Assembly (NCBI RefSeq): GCF_047496725.1
Contig: NC_132986.1
Span: forward strand, 8,950,031-9,014,030
DNA: 64,000 nt
Direction: 5' to 3'
Source: Anoplolepis gracilipes
Lineage: Eukaryota > Arthropoda > Insecta > Hymenoptera > Formicidae
A program made the position numbers and the translations under genes. The notes beneath the pieces were generated by a model that saw only the letters and a list, made by a program, of their open reading frames with translations, ran no database searches and had not been told where the DNA came from. Within the stretch, counting starts at the first letter, position 1. Each line of letters starts with the position of its first letter. Of the stretch, positions 1 to 10,761 are shown piece by piece.

Positions 1-598
1 GAATTTATATGACGATATGTACAAAGTTGTTTAAATTTTACTTGTAATTTTTCCTAAGAGAATAATCATTTTATCTACTTTCTTATACGTGAATTATTTG
101 TTTAAAGAATATAAGCTGTAACTTGTTTCAGATAAAAGTTTCCTAAGATATTTTTTTATATTATAAAAAACAAGAAGAAAACACTTAGGCTCTAAGAATG
201 TGATACTCACTTTGTATATTAAAATTATCTTGCAAATAAAAGATATTTAATTTTGTATAATAGTTATTTGATATACATATGAATCTTACAGCTATTTTCT
301 ATTATAGGCAGATACAAAATATAATTTTTATATCTTTGATAAATGAAGGAAAAGTAATTGTCTTTCACAGGATTGAGATAATAACGATATACATTATTTC
401 TTTCATTTATATGAAATATTTTTAACATGTATGCTATTGTACATGTAATAATTATATAAAATATGTAATAAACTAAGAAATACCACTTGTCCTCTTTACA
501 TTGTTTGCACAATTATAGTGTATAACATATTAACATAAATGTAATAGATTTTTGAAAAATCTATAAGTTTAATAGATATGAAATTCTTTTTTTTGCAG
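1..598 (+). other. Upstream non-coding DNA and probable 5' UTR intron of the Tdrd5-like gene
   Basis: This stretch is AT-rich with no convincing coding sequence; the open frame at 264-512 on the minus strand has no coding character. It ends in a T-rich tract followed by TTTGCAG at 592-598, a good 3' splice site, so at least its right part is probably an intron in the 5' UTR of the gene starting at 723. No upstream donor or transcription start could be fixed, and the first exon may lie outside the window. Confidence 0.45.
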
Positions 599-722
599 GT
601 ATCTAAGTTTTTTGATGAGAGACAATAATATGAGAAATACAATATTTCTCATATTAGGCATATTATAAGAATATTTGAATTATTTTAACGTTAAATGTAA
701 CGACTAAAAGAAGTTCAACACG
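599..722 (+). promoter_or_regulatory. Tdrd5 5' leader with a short upstream ORF and a hairpin
   Basis: This is the inferred 5' UTR part of the first visible exon, between the acceptor at 597-598 and the start codon at 723. It contains an upstream ATG at 615 opening an 18-codon frame that stops at 666-668, before the main start. Inside that small ORF is a perfect 14-bp inverted repeat (626-639 with 643-656, 3-base loop CAA). Both are read directly. A role in limiting translation of the main protein is an inference. Confidence 0.5.
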
Positions 723-3700
723 ATGCCGACAAAGAATAAAAATCGCGATGAGATTCGCACGATTCTTCTATCGTTGCTAATTGCTCGACCTGGACCCACG
801 CCAGTCGTTGTTCTCGATCAAGACTATTACAGAGAGGAGGGTGAGCGTATACCATGGCGTAAACTCGGCTATACTGATGTGGTAGAATTTCTCAAAAGTA
901 TGCCGGAGCACTTTTCAATTGAACGGTTTAAAGATGTACACTATGTACGCGGGATCGCATCAGAGAAAACTAAACACGTGAGCTCGCTAGTGTCCCGCCA
1001 GAAGAAGCCGAAATACCTTCCATCTTATCAGTTTCGTCAGCGGTCGTTACCCAATTATGTCATACCACAGCGTCAGCGGCTCAGGATTCCGGCTGAGCAG
1101 TTGTCACAACTCGTAACGTTTGTCAAGAACAATCCAACTGGTGTGTCTCTGCGAAATGCCATGCAGATGCTACAGACACAATTGCCACATACTAAACTCT
1201 CCATAAACGATATACAGTATCAATTGCGCGAGCTGTCACATTCTTTGTATATAGATCGTGATATGATTTATCCCCTGTCTGTGAATGACGTTTCGCAAGA
1301 GGTAAAGAATTGTCCGCAACCTTCGACAGAGCCACAGAAGGTGCCACGACCACCTGTCGCAGAAATGGTTGGCGGAGATGAAGGATCCGATTTTCTGGAG
1401 GATTTTAGCGACGAAGACTTTGGCTTGGTAGATTATGTAAGCAGCAACTATCCGAACCAATCGAAGACGAATGAGCGACTCGCTACAAATTTTGCATGGC
1501 GTGCGAATAATGAACAAAGCCCAATGTTCAATCGCAATAACGACGTCGATGTCGACGAGTATTTTGCCGCGAACAATACGAACTGTGACACTCCGAATAC
1601 TATGATCACTGACTCCGTTGATCTTTCTACATTGATAAGCAAAAGAATGAAGTCACGATTGGATGATTTGATGCGGGATAGTCCAGAGGGTATCTGGTGT
1701 GCAGATCTGCCCGAGAAATATTTGAACAAATATAAAGTAAATTTAAATTATGCCGAATTAGGCTTTAACAGCGTCCGCGAGTACGTGTCTTACCTGCCGG
1801 ATATTTTCTATATGACACGGACGAATTCGACCGAAGACTTTTTATTGTATAGCGCAGACAAGAGGCCGATAGTTCCTGATCAAGTTCAATTGACGAAAAC
1901 AGAGCCTATCGAAATAAAGTCAAAATCACACCAACAATATGATGAACACATTGCAATACATATACAACATAATGATGACAATGCACCGATCCCCGCGGAT
2001 GTTGTAAGTAATAAATAATGGTTTTTTTATCTGGTAAGGTCTATATTATTTGATATCTAAAATTAGCTGACAAGGTATATCTTATATCTTTTGTTGGATC
2101 ACATTGTACATTATTAATTATATTTACTATAGTTAAAGCTAAAAGAGTTTCATTAATTCTATCAATCAATTGGTCTGTCACACTCTTTCCAACGATCTCC
2201 AACACAGTCTAACATTATACAAGCCGCAAGGTATCGCTTGCGCAGGTCGAAAGGAGAATAATGCTAAACTGTTAATGTTTTTTATAAATATTAATTTTAA
2301 AATCTATTAAAAAGTTATATATATGGAAATATTAAATATTATGCTTTTGATTTTTTAATTTTTATTGTAAATGAAAAATATTGTATATAAAAAAAGATAA
2401 ATTTATGGAGAACATTATATTTATAATATATATAAATAATGTCCATTATAGAGTTTTTTAATAGGATTTAAATATTATTTTCTCTTAATGATGCTTTCTT
2501 AAGTATTGTTTTATTCTCTCTGAGATTTTTAATTTTTATATAATAATTATATTTTATATTTGTGCTTTTTTAATATATACTTTAACAATATTACAATAAC
2601 TGATCTATATAATCTTGTAGTCTCCTACTATAACCAAGACATTTGCACCTGACGATGTAATGAATTACAATGATAGCGTTGACCAAATACTGGTGACTGA
2701 GTTACAACTGAGTGACAAAAAATATCTAGAAGTATATATTGTAGAAATATTTAATCCATCTTTCTTTTGGATACATCTGCGAGATAACAAGAAAGAGTTT
2801 GATAGACTGATGGATGACTTAAGGTAAGTGTAGGAGGATTAATCAATCTCCATATATTAACAATAGAATTTGAATCAAAATCTAAAATTATTTTGTTTTA
2901 TTTATTTTACTGTTTTTAGTGACTTTTACGACTATAAGAAGGATAAGTATACTATTCCTAAGATTGCTCTAAAAAAGGGTCTAAACTGTGCATGTGTATA
3001 TGCAAATAGATGGCATAGAGGGATCATTAGATCTGTAAAACCGGATTTCAAAGTGACGGTGAGTAAAAATGTAATATGAAATAAAAATCTTACAACTAAT
3101 AAAACTAAGTTTCTGGAAGTAATTCTATCAATTACATTATATAATAATTCTTTATTTTTTAATAGGTGTTGTTTTATGATTATGGCACTTTGAAGACGTA
3201 TGCGTCCGAAGATGTATATTATTTGCACAAACAATTCTCCTTTCGACCTGCGCAAGCAATACCTTGCGGCTTGTATAATGTTAGACCATGTATTGGAGAT
3301 CGTTGGAAAAAGAGTGTGACAGACCAATTGATTGATAGAATTAATGAAACTCTTTTAGCTTTAACTATAGTCTCTGTTGATCCTTTGGTGAGATTATTTT
3401 CTATTTCCAAAGTCACAATATAATAAATTGTTTCTATTTATATTGTGTAACATATCTTTGACTAGTCTTTGTATTAATTTTTAGAATTAGAAAAAAATAA
3501 TTAGATAATATTTTATTGATAAATCCTTAATATTAAATTATATATAGTTTAATAATAGTATTAGAAAGTAATAGTAATAGAATTGTTTTGGATATAATGT
3601 TATTTATCAGATACTTATTTATTTTGGCAGAACAATTCCATGATGGTTATTTTGTCTGATACAAGCGATGAGGTGGACGTACATATAAACGAATGGTTAA

Positions 3701-6700
3701 TCAAGGAGAAATTAGCAAGATATGGTAAAATGGTGCGTATGTACGAAAACTTTTCGTATCTTCATTATTCTACGTGTAATAATACACAATCGCCTATGTC
3801 TACGTCAATTGCCTATATTGAGATATCTGATACAGAACGCGATACAGTAAATTTAGATGAAACGCGGCACGACAGAAATCAATCGATCGCGTGCAATAAA
3901 GGAATGAATACATTATTTGATGTAAAGAAGAATGATAAAATTAATGTAAAAAGTGAAAACAAAACTGTGGAGGTTTTACGTAACGTTTCGTCTAGTAAAA
4001 AAGCTCTCCTGCAGAAATTGCGGGATATTAATTCGCTGGATGCTAGATCATCAGATTTTAAATCACAATCAACAAATTATTCGAAAAACGAGAAACCAAG
4101 CGGTCCTAGCAGATTGGCCTTATTCCAAAAATTAAAAACATTGAATGTTACATCCAATTCTAATTCAAGCATTTCAGAGCCAAACTATTTTAAAGATAAC
4201 GTGCAACAAATCGATTCAGATACGAAGGCTGATTTACAAAATGATAATGAAAACAAGAATTGTGTAAATATGGATTCAACCTTTAGTTTAAGAGATTCTG
4301 ATAACGAGGAAAATAATGAGAAAGATTTCGGAACATTTAGAAGTTTATATGGGGGACGTGGTTTAATGAAGCCTTTTGATTGGTCAATAATAAAAAAAAA
4401 CGATACTGTTTCTCACGAAACAACTGTTACGTCACATAATAATTTAGATAATCTAATTAAAGAGTATAAAAGTAATATAACAGAAGAGAAATCAGAATCG
4501 CATAAATTCAATAATAAAGAAAAAGAGTCATTACCTGCTAATTCCTATTTTCTAAATATAACTCGTAAGGAAGAAGAATATTATTTACCTGAGAAGAATA
4601 TCAATTATGACTTTAAGAATGTGTCTCAATCCGTGGCAAGGTTGAGAAACAAGATGGAAATACATAACGATAAGTATACCACAGTAATTGTGCCGAGAAA
4701 CGTACTTGAAATATTATGTGATGATATTCAGTCTCAAAATACACTAAGTTCCGACACGAATACCGTTAAAACCAATGGTGTAGCTTCTTCAATAAAAGAG
4801 ACAGCCTTATTCAAGATCATAAACGAAAATGGCGAAATAAAAACCAAAGAAAAAATAGAAAAGAATAGAGATTTTGACGCTGATATGAAATCAATCTCTT
4901 CTGATATGGTTAATAATGAAGATTGTATAAATAAAATAACCAAAATAAATAATAAGAAAACATTTGAATGTAATACAGATAGTTTACCTGAATCTAGTAC
5001 AAATGGCAAGGGATTCAGTCTCAAATATAAGACATTGGAGAATGAAATAAAGCATATGCAGATGAATTCAGTAAATTCCAGTACTTCGACGGATATTTCT
5101 AATACAAGGGATTCTCCCAGCAGCGAGCAGATTCAGTCATCTTCCAGCAGTCACAGAAGTAGCACTACTAGTAGCATCATCTCATCAGACGATGAACAAC
5201 ACAAGGACTTCAAAAGTCAAAGTAACGTGCGCTTTTCGAAACTCTCGCCCACGTCCTCGAATGATTTTCTATTAGATTGCAACTTTAAAGAAACTAGAGG
5301 TCTTTTGACCTCGGATAACGATTCTGTCGTTTCTTTTAATCTGGATGATTCCAAGAAGAATCAACCAGTGGAAATCAATGCGATCACTTCTAACATTGAC
5401 AATTCAAAACAGCCGAATATGTTGGAACTAGTGTTGAAAAATGCGGAAAATGTAACGAGCAATGTTGAATTAAATTCAGATGACTTGAGTAACCAAGAAA
5501 ATGATATTAATGACAAAAGCTGTGACAAGGAAAAAGGCGAATTGGTCGACGAGTTAGTGATAGATCGTATAAGATGTAAATCGATGAATAACGACATAAG
5601 TATGCCTGAAAAATTACTCGTTCCACCAGTGTTAGATGACTGTGATATAGAATCTGATGATGAAGAATGGGATAGTTTTGTCCCAGAGCCTTTCTTTCAG
5701 AAAATCTTTCAGAGCTCTCAGATGATGAATTTTCTAAAATTAAAAGATTAATAAAATTGTGTTTCGAGGAAAAATATCACGATGTGAACAATATGTAGTT
5801 TTTCTTTTCTTTTTTTAAATTAAGATGAAGATAATATGATTATCGTATTAATTACAATATTTTATAACTTTTTAATAATTGTTTAAAAGTGTATAACTAT
5901 AGAAATATATATTTGATAAAATATAATTATATATATTTATATATATTTTATAATTATATTTTATGCAACTTTGTAACAGCTATTAAGATGTTTAATTCGG
6001 TTCTGGGAAAAATTTGAACCTTATGTGTAGTGTATACAAACTATAATAATACAATATGTAATAAATATATTGGAATATGACAAAACATGTGTAAAATTAT
6101 TATACCAGTCAGTTCGAAAACGCTTTGATCACATAAAATGATAATTTTTCCCGAATTCTTGTGTCTCCGTTAAATGTTATTCGATATTACTTCAACTTTG
6201 TTTTTATAATCATTGAGTACTTTTATCTTTTTTTTTTTTTTTTTTACTTCAAACTTGTTGAAATATTGATGTAATATTACTCAAACATATATATTGTTAC
6301 TTAATCTCTACGGAAGTTTCGTTATAATGATATACATATCACTTCATCTGATCTTATCCCTTTTGTTTTCGTTACTCAGGGTGACGCCGTCGACATGGCG
6401 AGCATAATGAAGTATATAGTAAACCAATTCAATCAATTACCGACGTATTGCTTCGCGGAGGAGAACCTAATGTCCGATAGCCGCTGCATAGGGACATCCA
6501 CCGAGCCCGTGAACGAGGAAACACCCTTGAACTCATCAAAACAGACTCATCTGTGTCGCGATGGTCTTGAGCAACAACCGATCAAACCACCTCCGGGTTT
6601 TGCACCTCTCGACAAAAGACCCAGTCTATCTAACATGTCAACGAGAAGTTTCAATGATATATGTTCCTTCGGAGACACATCGAATGTGAAGATGTCGAGT

Positions 6701-9429
6701 TACGGCAACGCGGAAGTGACAACGAATCCATTCTTGAGTGATCAATTCGTAAACGATAATGTTATTTCTAACGACATAGCAAACACGATATTTACGTCGA
6801 TCTGGAATGAGAACGTGCAATTGTTCGTCAAGCTGACCGAGATTTTTCGCGATATACTAGGACGCTCGCCACTCAATAAAAACATATTTGAAAATCACAT
6901 GACAATCCAATATCATTTAAATAAGTTTCTGAAAAACTTTGTAAAGATACTGATACTAGATAAGGATCATTCTACGACGAGTTCGTCAATGTCACTTGAT
7001 CTTGCGAGAGAAACGACATCAGATAAGGTCAGCTTAGCGGAAAAAACGCCGGTTAATTCGAATGACGAAAGTTTCGTGAATCAGAAACTCGCGGGCATGA
7101 GTAATTTATCGCTGTCGAATCCATTCGACGATGACAAACGAGCGTCTTCCACTTATGGCTCAAATGGTTATAGTACCTTTACGAACTGGCATCAATCTGA
7201 GAAATTCAGTCCGCGTGTCCAAGTGCCTTCTCCATTAACTCCAACTTCTGCACATTCCATATTTACCAATTATGGATCATCAATGACCACGGTCAATGGT
7301 TTTTTCCCAAACGCCGATCAGGGCAGTGAAAACTCTTCTGTGACAAAGCCGGTAACTCCAATGATGAACGCTAATGTCCCTAATAATAATTGTAATTCTT
7401 CAAGCTTTTTTAATTCTGTGAATAACGAATTTATCAACGCTTCCTTCAAAGAGACGAATCCCTTCAAGTTACCTATGATGAATGATACCCAGATACCGAA
7501 GAGTGAGCAAATGGCGAACAATCATGAAACAAATCCTACATCCTATTTTTCAATTAAAAATCTTAATGATCTTTCTTTGAAAATGGAAGCTGTGAATAAT
7601 CATACTGAGAGCAGTGGCTTTACGACTGCAGAACACGTCAACGTTAATACCGCTGAAAATTACATTCCTAAAATCGTCTACGAAGCCGGTCCGGTAATGT
7701 ATAACAAGCAGAAGAAGCAAATGGATGCAGACGAGAAACATAGCGCTTATAATAACGATTTTAAAAATGATCATTTTTCGAAGATGGAAACTATGAACAT
7801 TCACGTGGGAAGTAATAGCTTTGCGACTGCGGAACATGTCAACGTCAGTAAAGCTGAAAATTACACTCCTAGAATCATCTATGAAGCCGGTCCAGTAATG
7901 TATAATACGCAGAAGAAGCAAACGAATACAGACGTGAAACATAACGCTTGCAATAGCGATTATAAAAATGATCATAATGTGTCTCTCAAAGGACATTGTA
8001 ATAATAAGAAATTGTCTTCGCAGTCTGCGAACGATATCACTATTTTGCACTCGAAACCTGATAGCTCGCACATTGATGAAGGCTATGTAACTCGACCACC
8101 AATCAATTATACGTTGCAAAATTCACCTCCGATTATAAACAATGAACCGAATTATCAGCAGAACGCAAACGAGCGAATAGTCTCCCCTCAAACTTGGAAA
8201 CAAATCGAGATTCCAGAACGTTGGATTCATTCGCAATTTCAAAACAGTGCTCCTTTACAAAATCATAATGAAAAGTCTACAATTAGTACATTCATTAATC
8301 CTTCACCTCACAAAGATTGGAATTATAATAATAACAAAGAATCTGTAACTCAAGGCATGAATGGAATGGTCGATTTAAGTTATATTTTCCAATGGAGTGA
8401 AGAAAGACAAATGGATATGTACAAGAATTTCTGCAATAATCCATCTTACATTGGGAATCAAAATTCCATTGAATATATAAATGCAAATATTGATTTTTTT
8501 TTCGACACCTCTTTTGTATTTCAAAAAATTGGTACGTATGACATTATCAAACATTTAAAACATTTTGGGTTAAACTGTTATTTATCTCTTGGTATGTATA
8601 TATGAAATAAATTGTATTAAGTTTTTTATTTTTTTAATTCATATAGATTCAGTTAAAAATACAACATTTATATTCCACACCGAAGGAGAAGGATGGATGT
8701 TAACACACGAATTTGTGGAAACTTTTACGAATCTCAAATTATGCTCTCGTCTGATGGCTGTGTTAGAAACAATGAATATAAAAGTGGCTTTCAAAGAAAT
8801 CCAAAGATCTGACTATCCAGTTGAATTTTTACGACTTGATCAGTAAGTTTAAAATATTTTAAATATAGTATATTTTACACACACACGCACACACACATAT
8901 ATATTTAAGCTCTGAAGCAGAAATTTTATATTCCAATTTTAAAATGGTACTTAAAAAAATATTTTTATCATTTTAGTTATCCTCTAAATGCCCCCCGAGA
9001 TTGCAATAAACGCATTACCTCTATTCATTTAATCTCGTTACAAGCCGCATTATCATTATTACATAAGTTGAAGATAGTCACTCGCGAGGAAATAGATAAT
9101 GCTTTTAAGAAAAAGGAGTTTTGGGAGGGTTCTGTTCTGCCCGATATGTGGGTGAGTATTTTTAATATCTAAACTTTTCAGTCAATTTCAATTGTTAAAA
9201 TTACAAACGATAGTTTATATATTATACATTTTCTTGAAAAAGCAATAATTATAGGATTTCTTTTATTAACAATGAACAGTGTTCTTTATGAAATATATTT
9301 TTCATGTATGTATAAATATGGAATGCTTAACTAACTTGATACTTATATCTGTTCTAGACGCTAATTGTGATTTATCGTGACTTAAAACAACGTATTGATC
9401 ATTGCAATTTATGGAATATAAATACTTAA
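723..9429 (+). CDS. Tdrd5: Tudor domain-containing protein 5 / Tejas-like (LOTUS + Tudor), nine coding exons
   Basis: Proposed coding exons: 723-2003, 2621-2823, 2920-3058, 3166-3387, 3631-5783, 6380-8531, 8647-8842, 8977-9151, 9358-9429. Each has GT/AG ends and the phases agree, giving about 2197 residues. Three LOTUS (OST-HTH) folds lie near residues 6-77, 122-186 and 302-380. An extended Tudor domain spans about 445-660, with RWHRGII, then FYDYGT, then a nuclease-like flank ending near LARYGKM. In animals this family sits in germ granules; Tejas/TDRD5 LOTUS domains contact Vasa and the Tudor domain reads methylarginine in the piRNA pathway. Long Ser/Asn/Asp-rich linkers fill exons 5 and 6. 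Exon 5 needs a one-base frameshift near 5690 to stay open to a donor. The protein is much longer than fly Tejas, so exons 6-9 could be a separate gene, though the splice phases favour one. The start codon is the first in frame after the acceptor and begins directly before LOTUS 1. Confidence 0.85.
2126..2259 (-). repeat. Antisense copy of Tdrd5 exon 4 inside intron 1
   Basis: These 134 bases are the reverse complement of exon 4 positions 3234-3371. By direct alignment 132 of 134 aligned bases are identical. The copy lacks two pairs of bases and differs by two substitutions. The gaps would break the reading frame, which suggests that the exon is the source and this is the non-coding copy. No target-site duplication or transposon end is visible around it. 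Confidence 0.92.
3234..3371 (+). repeat. Exonic arm of the Tdrd5 inverted duplication
   Basis: This part of exon 4 encodes the region after the FYDYGT strand of the Tudor domain (starting about FSFRPAQAI and ending about LALTIV). It is the sense arm matching the inverted copy at 2126-2259, with a 974-base spacer. In the unspliced transcript the two arms can pair over about 130 bp. The arm is intact coding sequence in phase with the neighbouring exons. Confidence 0.92.
5684..5700 (+). other. Apparent one-base frameshift in Tdrd5 exon 5
   Basis: The frame used from 3631 reads through an acidic stretch (SDDEEWDSFVPEP) and then stops at 5749-5751. If one base is missing in the CCTTT run near 5689-5693, translation moves to the other frame. 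That frame reads SENLSELSDDEFSKIKRL and onward to a GT donor at 5784 in the phase required by the acceptor at 6379. The missing base fits loss of one T from a homopolymer. It may be an assembly error, a polymorphism or a real lesion. Confidence 0.6.
6380..9429 (+). CDS. Tdrd5: C-terminal half of the Tdrd5-like gene (exons 6-9)
   Basis: The exon opening at 6380 follows TTACTCAG and reads GDAVDMASIMKY in frame. It runs to a GGTACGT donor at 8532, then joins 8647-8842, 8977-9151 and 9358-9429 with matching phases and a TAA stop. The protein is polar and Asn/Ser-rich with a tandem repeat. It ends in a compact, probably helical region (from TFIFHTEGEGWM through SLQAALSLLHKLKIV to MWTLIVIYRDLKQRI) that I do not recognise as a named domain. 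The ATG at 6395 has a good context (GACATGG), so a separate gene with a 5' UTR intron is the alternative. Continuity of phase from exon 5 favours one gene. Confidence 0.7.
7580..7978 (+). repeat. In-frame tandem duplication, about 67 residues x 2, in Tdrd5 exon 6
   Basis: Two consecutive units of 201 nt encode similar segments. Each contains a KMEx(A/T)xN start, the block TAEHVNV, then AENY(I/T)P(K/R)I and YEAGPVMYN, QKKQ, and a closing KNDH. The unit boundary is at 7780/7781. Length is kept at a multiple of three and the central motifs are conserved. The outer parts have diverged, so this is an older expansion under constraint on the YEAGPVMYN core. The motif's role is unknown; a linear binding motif is an inference. 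Confidence 0.85.
8876..8905. repeat. (AC)n/(AT)n microsatellite in Tdrd5 intron 7
   Basis: A short run of AC repeats followed by AT repeats lies inside the 134-base intron between exons 7 and 8. No function is suggested. Confidence 0.9.
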
Positions 9430-10260
9430 AATGTGTTACCAGTGCTAAAAGCTTTGTATAGTTTTTATTTGTTAGAATTATCTCTTAATTATTAATTATC
9501 TGTGATTCAGATAAAAGTTCCTGTTTGTATACATAAACTTCATTTTTATTTTTGTTATATTTAAAATGAGACAGATGATAATTATGTTGATAGTTATGTT
9601 TAAGTTACCGGTACAGGAATTTTTTATTCTTTAAAGTACGACATGATTTATTATTTAATTGAGTAATCGAATATAAGCCGTACTAAATTCCTTATTTAGA
9701 TTCATTTATCATATTATTTCTAATAATGTTCAACGTACATATATGTAATTTTTTAATGAAATTATCTGAGTCCTTTCATTAAGCATAACATTTGTTACAC
9801 AAATAGCCTTAAGTATTAGATATTAAGAAATATTTTTGTGATCAATTGTTCTAAATGAGAAAATGGACTGATAAAAGGTTGTCAAAACATATTGAGTAAA
9901 AAAAAAGATCTGTGATGATTGCTGTACTCACCCATATCAAGTATCCTCAATATATATATATATATATTAATAGTGCCTTTCTCAAATGTATTCAAGTTTT
10001 TCTTAGGGCTGAAAAAAATTAAAATATATGACATTTATATTAAGAATAATTTTTGTAATAAAATTTATATTAAATATGCACCTAAATAATTATAATATAC
10101 ATGGAAGCAACACAAATACATACTCGTAATAATGTAAATATAGAATATATATTTAGAAACCTTGAGAAATATTCAGGAATGTTGCAAAATAAAAGAGATT
10201 AAAAAGGTTTGACAACAGAGATTAAAAAATAATTTTTATGAGAGCATTAAATAAAATTCT
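9430..10260 (+). other. Tdrd5 3' UTR and short intergenic spacer
   Basis: This is AT-rich sequence after the stop at 9427-9429, with no coding content. Several possible polyadenylation hexamers occur late in it (for example AATAAA near 10058 and 10246), so the 3' end of the Tdrd5 transcript is not fixed. A short TA run lies near 9950-9967. Confidence 0.5.
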
Positions 10261-10448
10261 TTTCAAAAACAGGAAGTTGTTCGCGATATCTCGCGAGTTA
10301 CCTTCGATATATTTCGAGCATGGCGTCTAGCAGATGATCGCGATTATCGTGACCAAGAAGACGTAGTGGATTCGCAAATTAACAACGTTCTACGGTTCTC
10401 TTGTGACCAAAGTTTTCACGATCAATTGGATTTTCCACCGTGAAAAAA
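10261..10448 (+). promoter_or_regulatory. Promoter and 5' UTR of the ATP synthase subunit k gene
   Basis: This GC-richer block directly precedes the start codon. It contains AGGAAGT at 10271-10277, which resembles an ETS/GABP (NRF-2) core, a factor class tied to mitochondrial genes in animals. It also has a TCTCGCGAG palindromic element near 10290. Two short upstream ATG frames (from about 10320 and 10333) close before the main start, so the true transcription start may lie downstream of them. Motif assignment is by eye. Confidence 0.4.
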
Positions 10449-10682
10449 ATGGCTGAGGAGAAGCTTACTGGTTTAGCGAAACACTTTAACAGCCAGACCA
10501 TGTATGGTCGAGCGAACGTGAGTAATTTAACCTCGAAATCGTTGTCGACGAAGTTTTTCGTTTACCTTGGAGAGGATTTTTGACAGAACGTTTGATTAAT
10601 TTTCCAGGTGACGAAGGCAACGTATGCTGGTATAGGACTGATCGCTTTATACTTCTACTTGAAACCAAAGAAAAAGACGTAA
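10449..10682 (+). CDS. ATP5MK: ATP synthase membrane subunit k (DAPIT / USMG5), two exons
   Basis: Exons 10449-10517 and 10608-10682 join in phase 0 across a 90-base intron (AAC|GTGAGT ... TTCCAG) and encode 47 residues. The sequence shows the family pattern: LTGLAKHFNSQTMYGR, then ATYAGIG, a single hydrophobic helix (LIALYFYL) and a basic end, KPKKKT. In animals this small inner-membrane protein is a supernumerary subunit of F1Fo ATP synthase that helps dimer formation. The vertebrate protein is about 58 residues, so this one is slightly short but complete. It lies on the same strand as Tdrd5 and convergent with the receptor gene. AATAAA follows the stop by about 75 bases. Confidence 0.93.
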
Positions 10683-10755
10683 TTCGTGGATGAGACTGTA
10701 GTTACATTATGTAATACGATGCGTATTGTGTCGTGTATCTTCTTCGAATTCTTCA

Positions 10756-10761
10756 AATAAA
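10756..10761 (+). terminator. Polyadenylation signal of ATP5MK
   Basis: This is a canonical AATAAA hexamer 74 bases after the stop codon, in a position typical for a compact housekeeping transcript. Confidence 0.7.

Noticed and set aside
2932..3416. Antisense proteins across Tdrd5 exons 3-4
   Set aside because: They are shadows of the Tudor exons on the opposite strand.
5916..5964. 16-bp AT hairpin in Tdrd5 intron 5
   Set aside because: It is made only of A and T in a region of AT repeats, where such stems arise readily by chance.
7550..8119. 189-residue minus-strand protein
   Set aside because: It is a shadow of the repeated, codon-biased part of Tdrd5 exon 6 and is Ile/Phe-rich only because the sense strand is Asn/Lys-rich.
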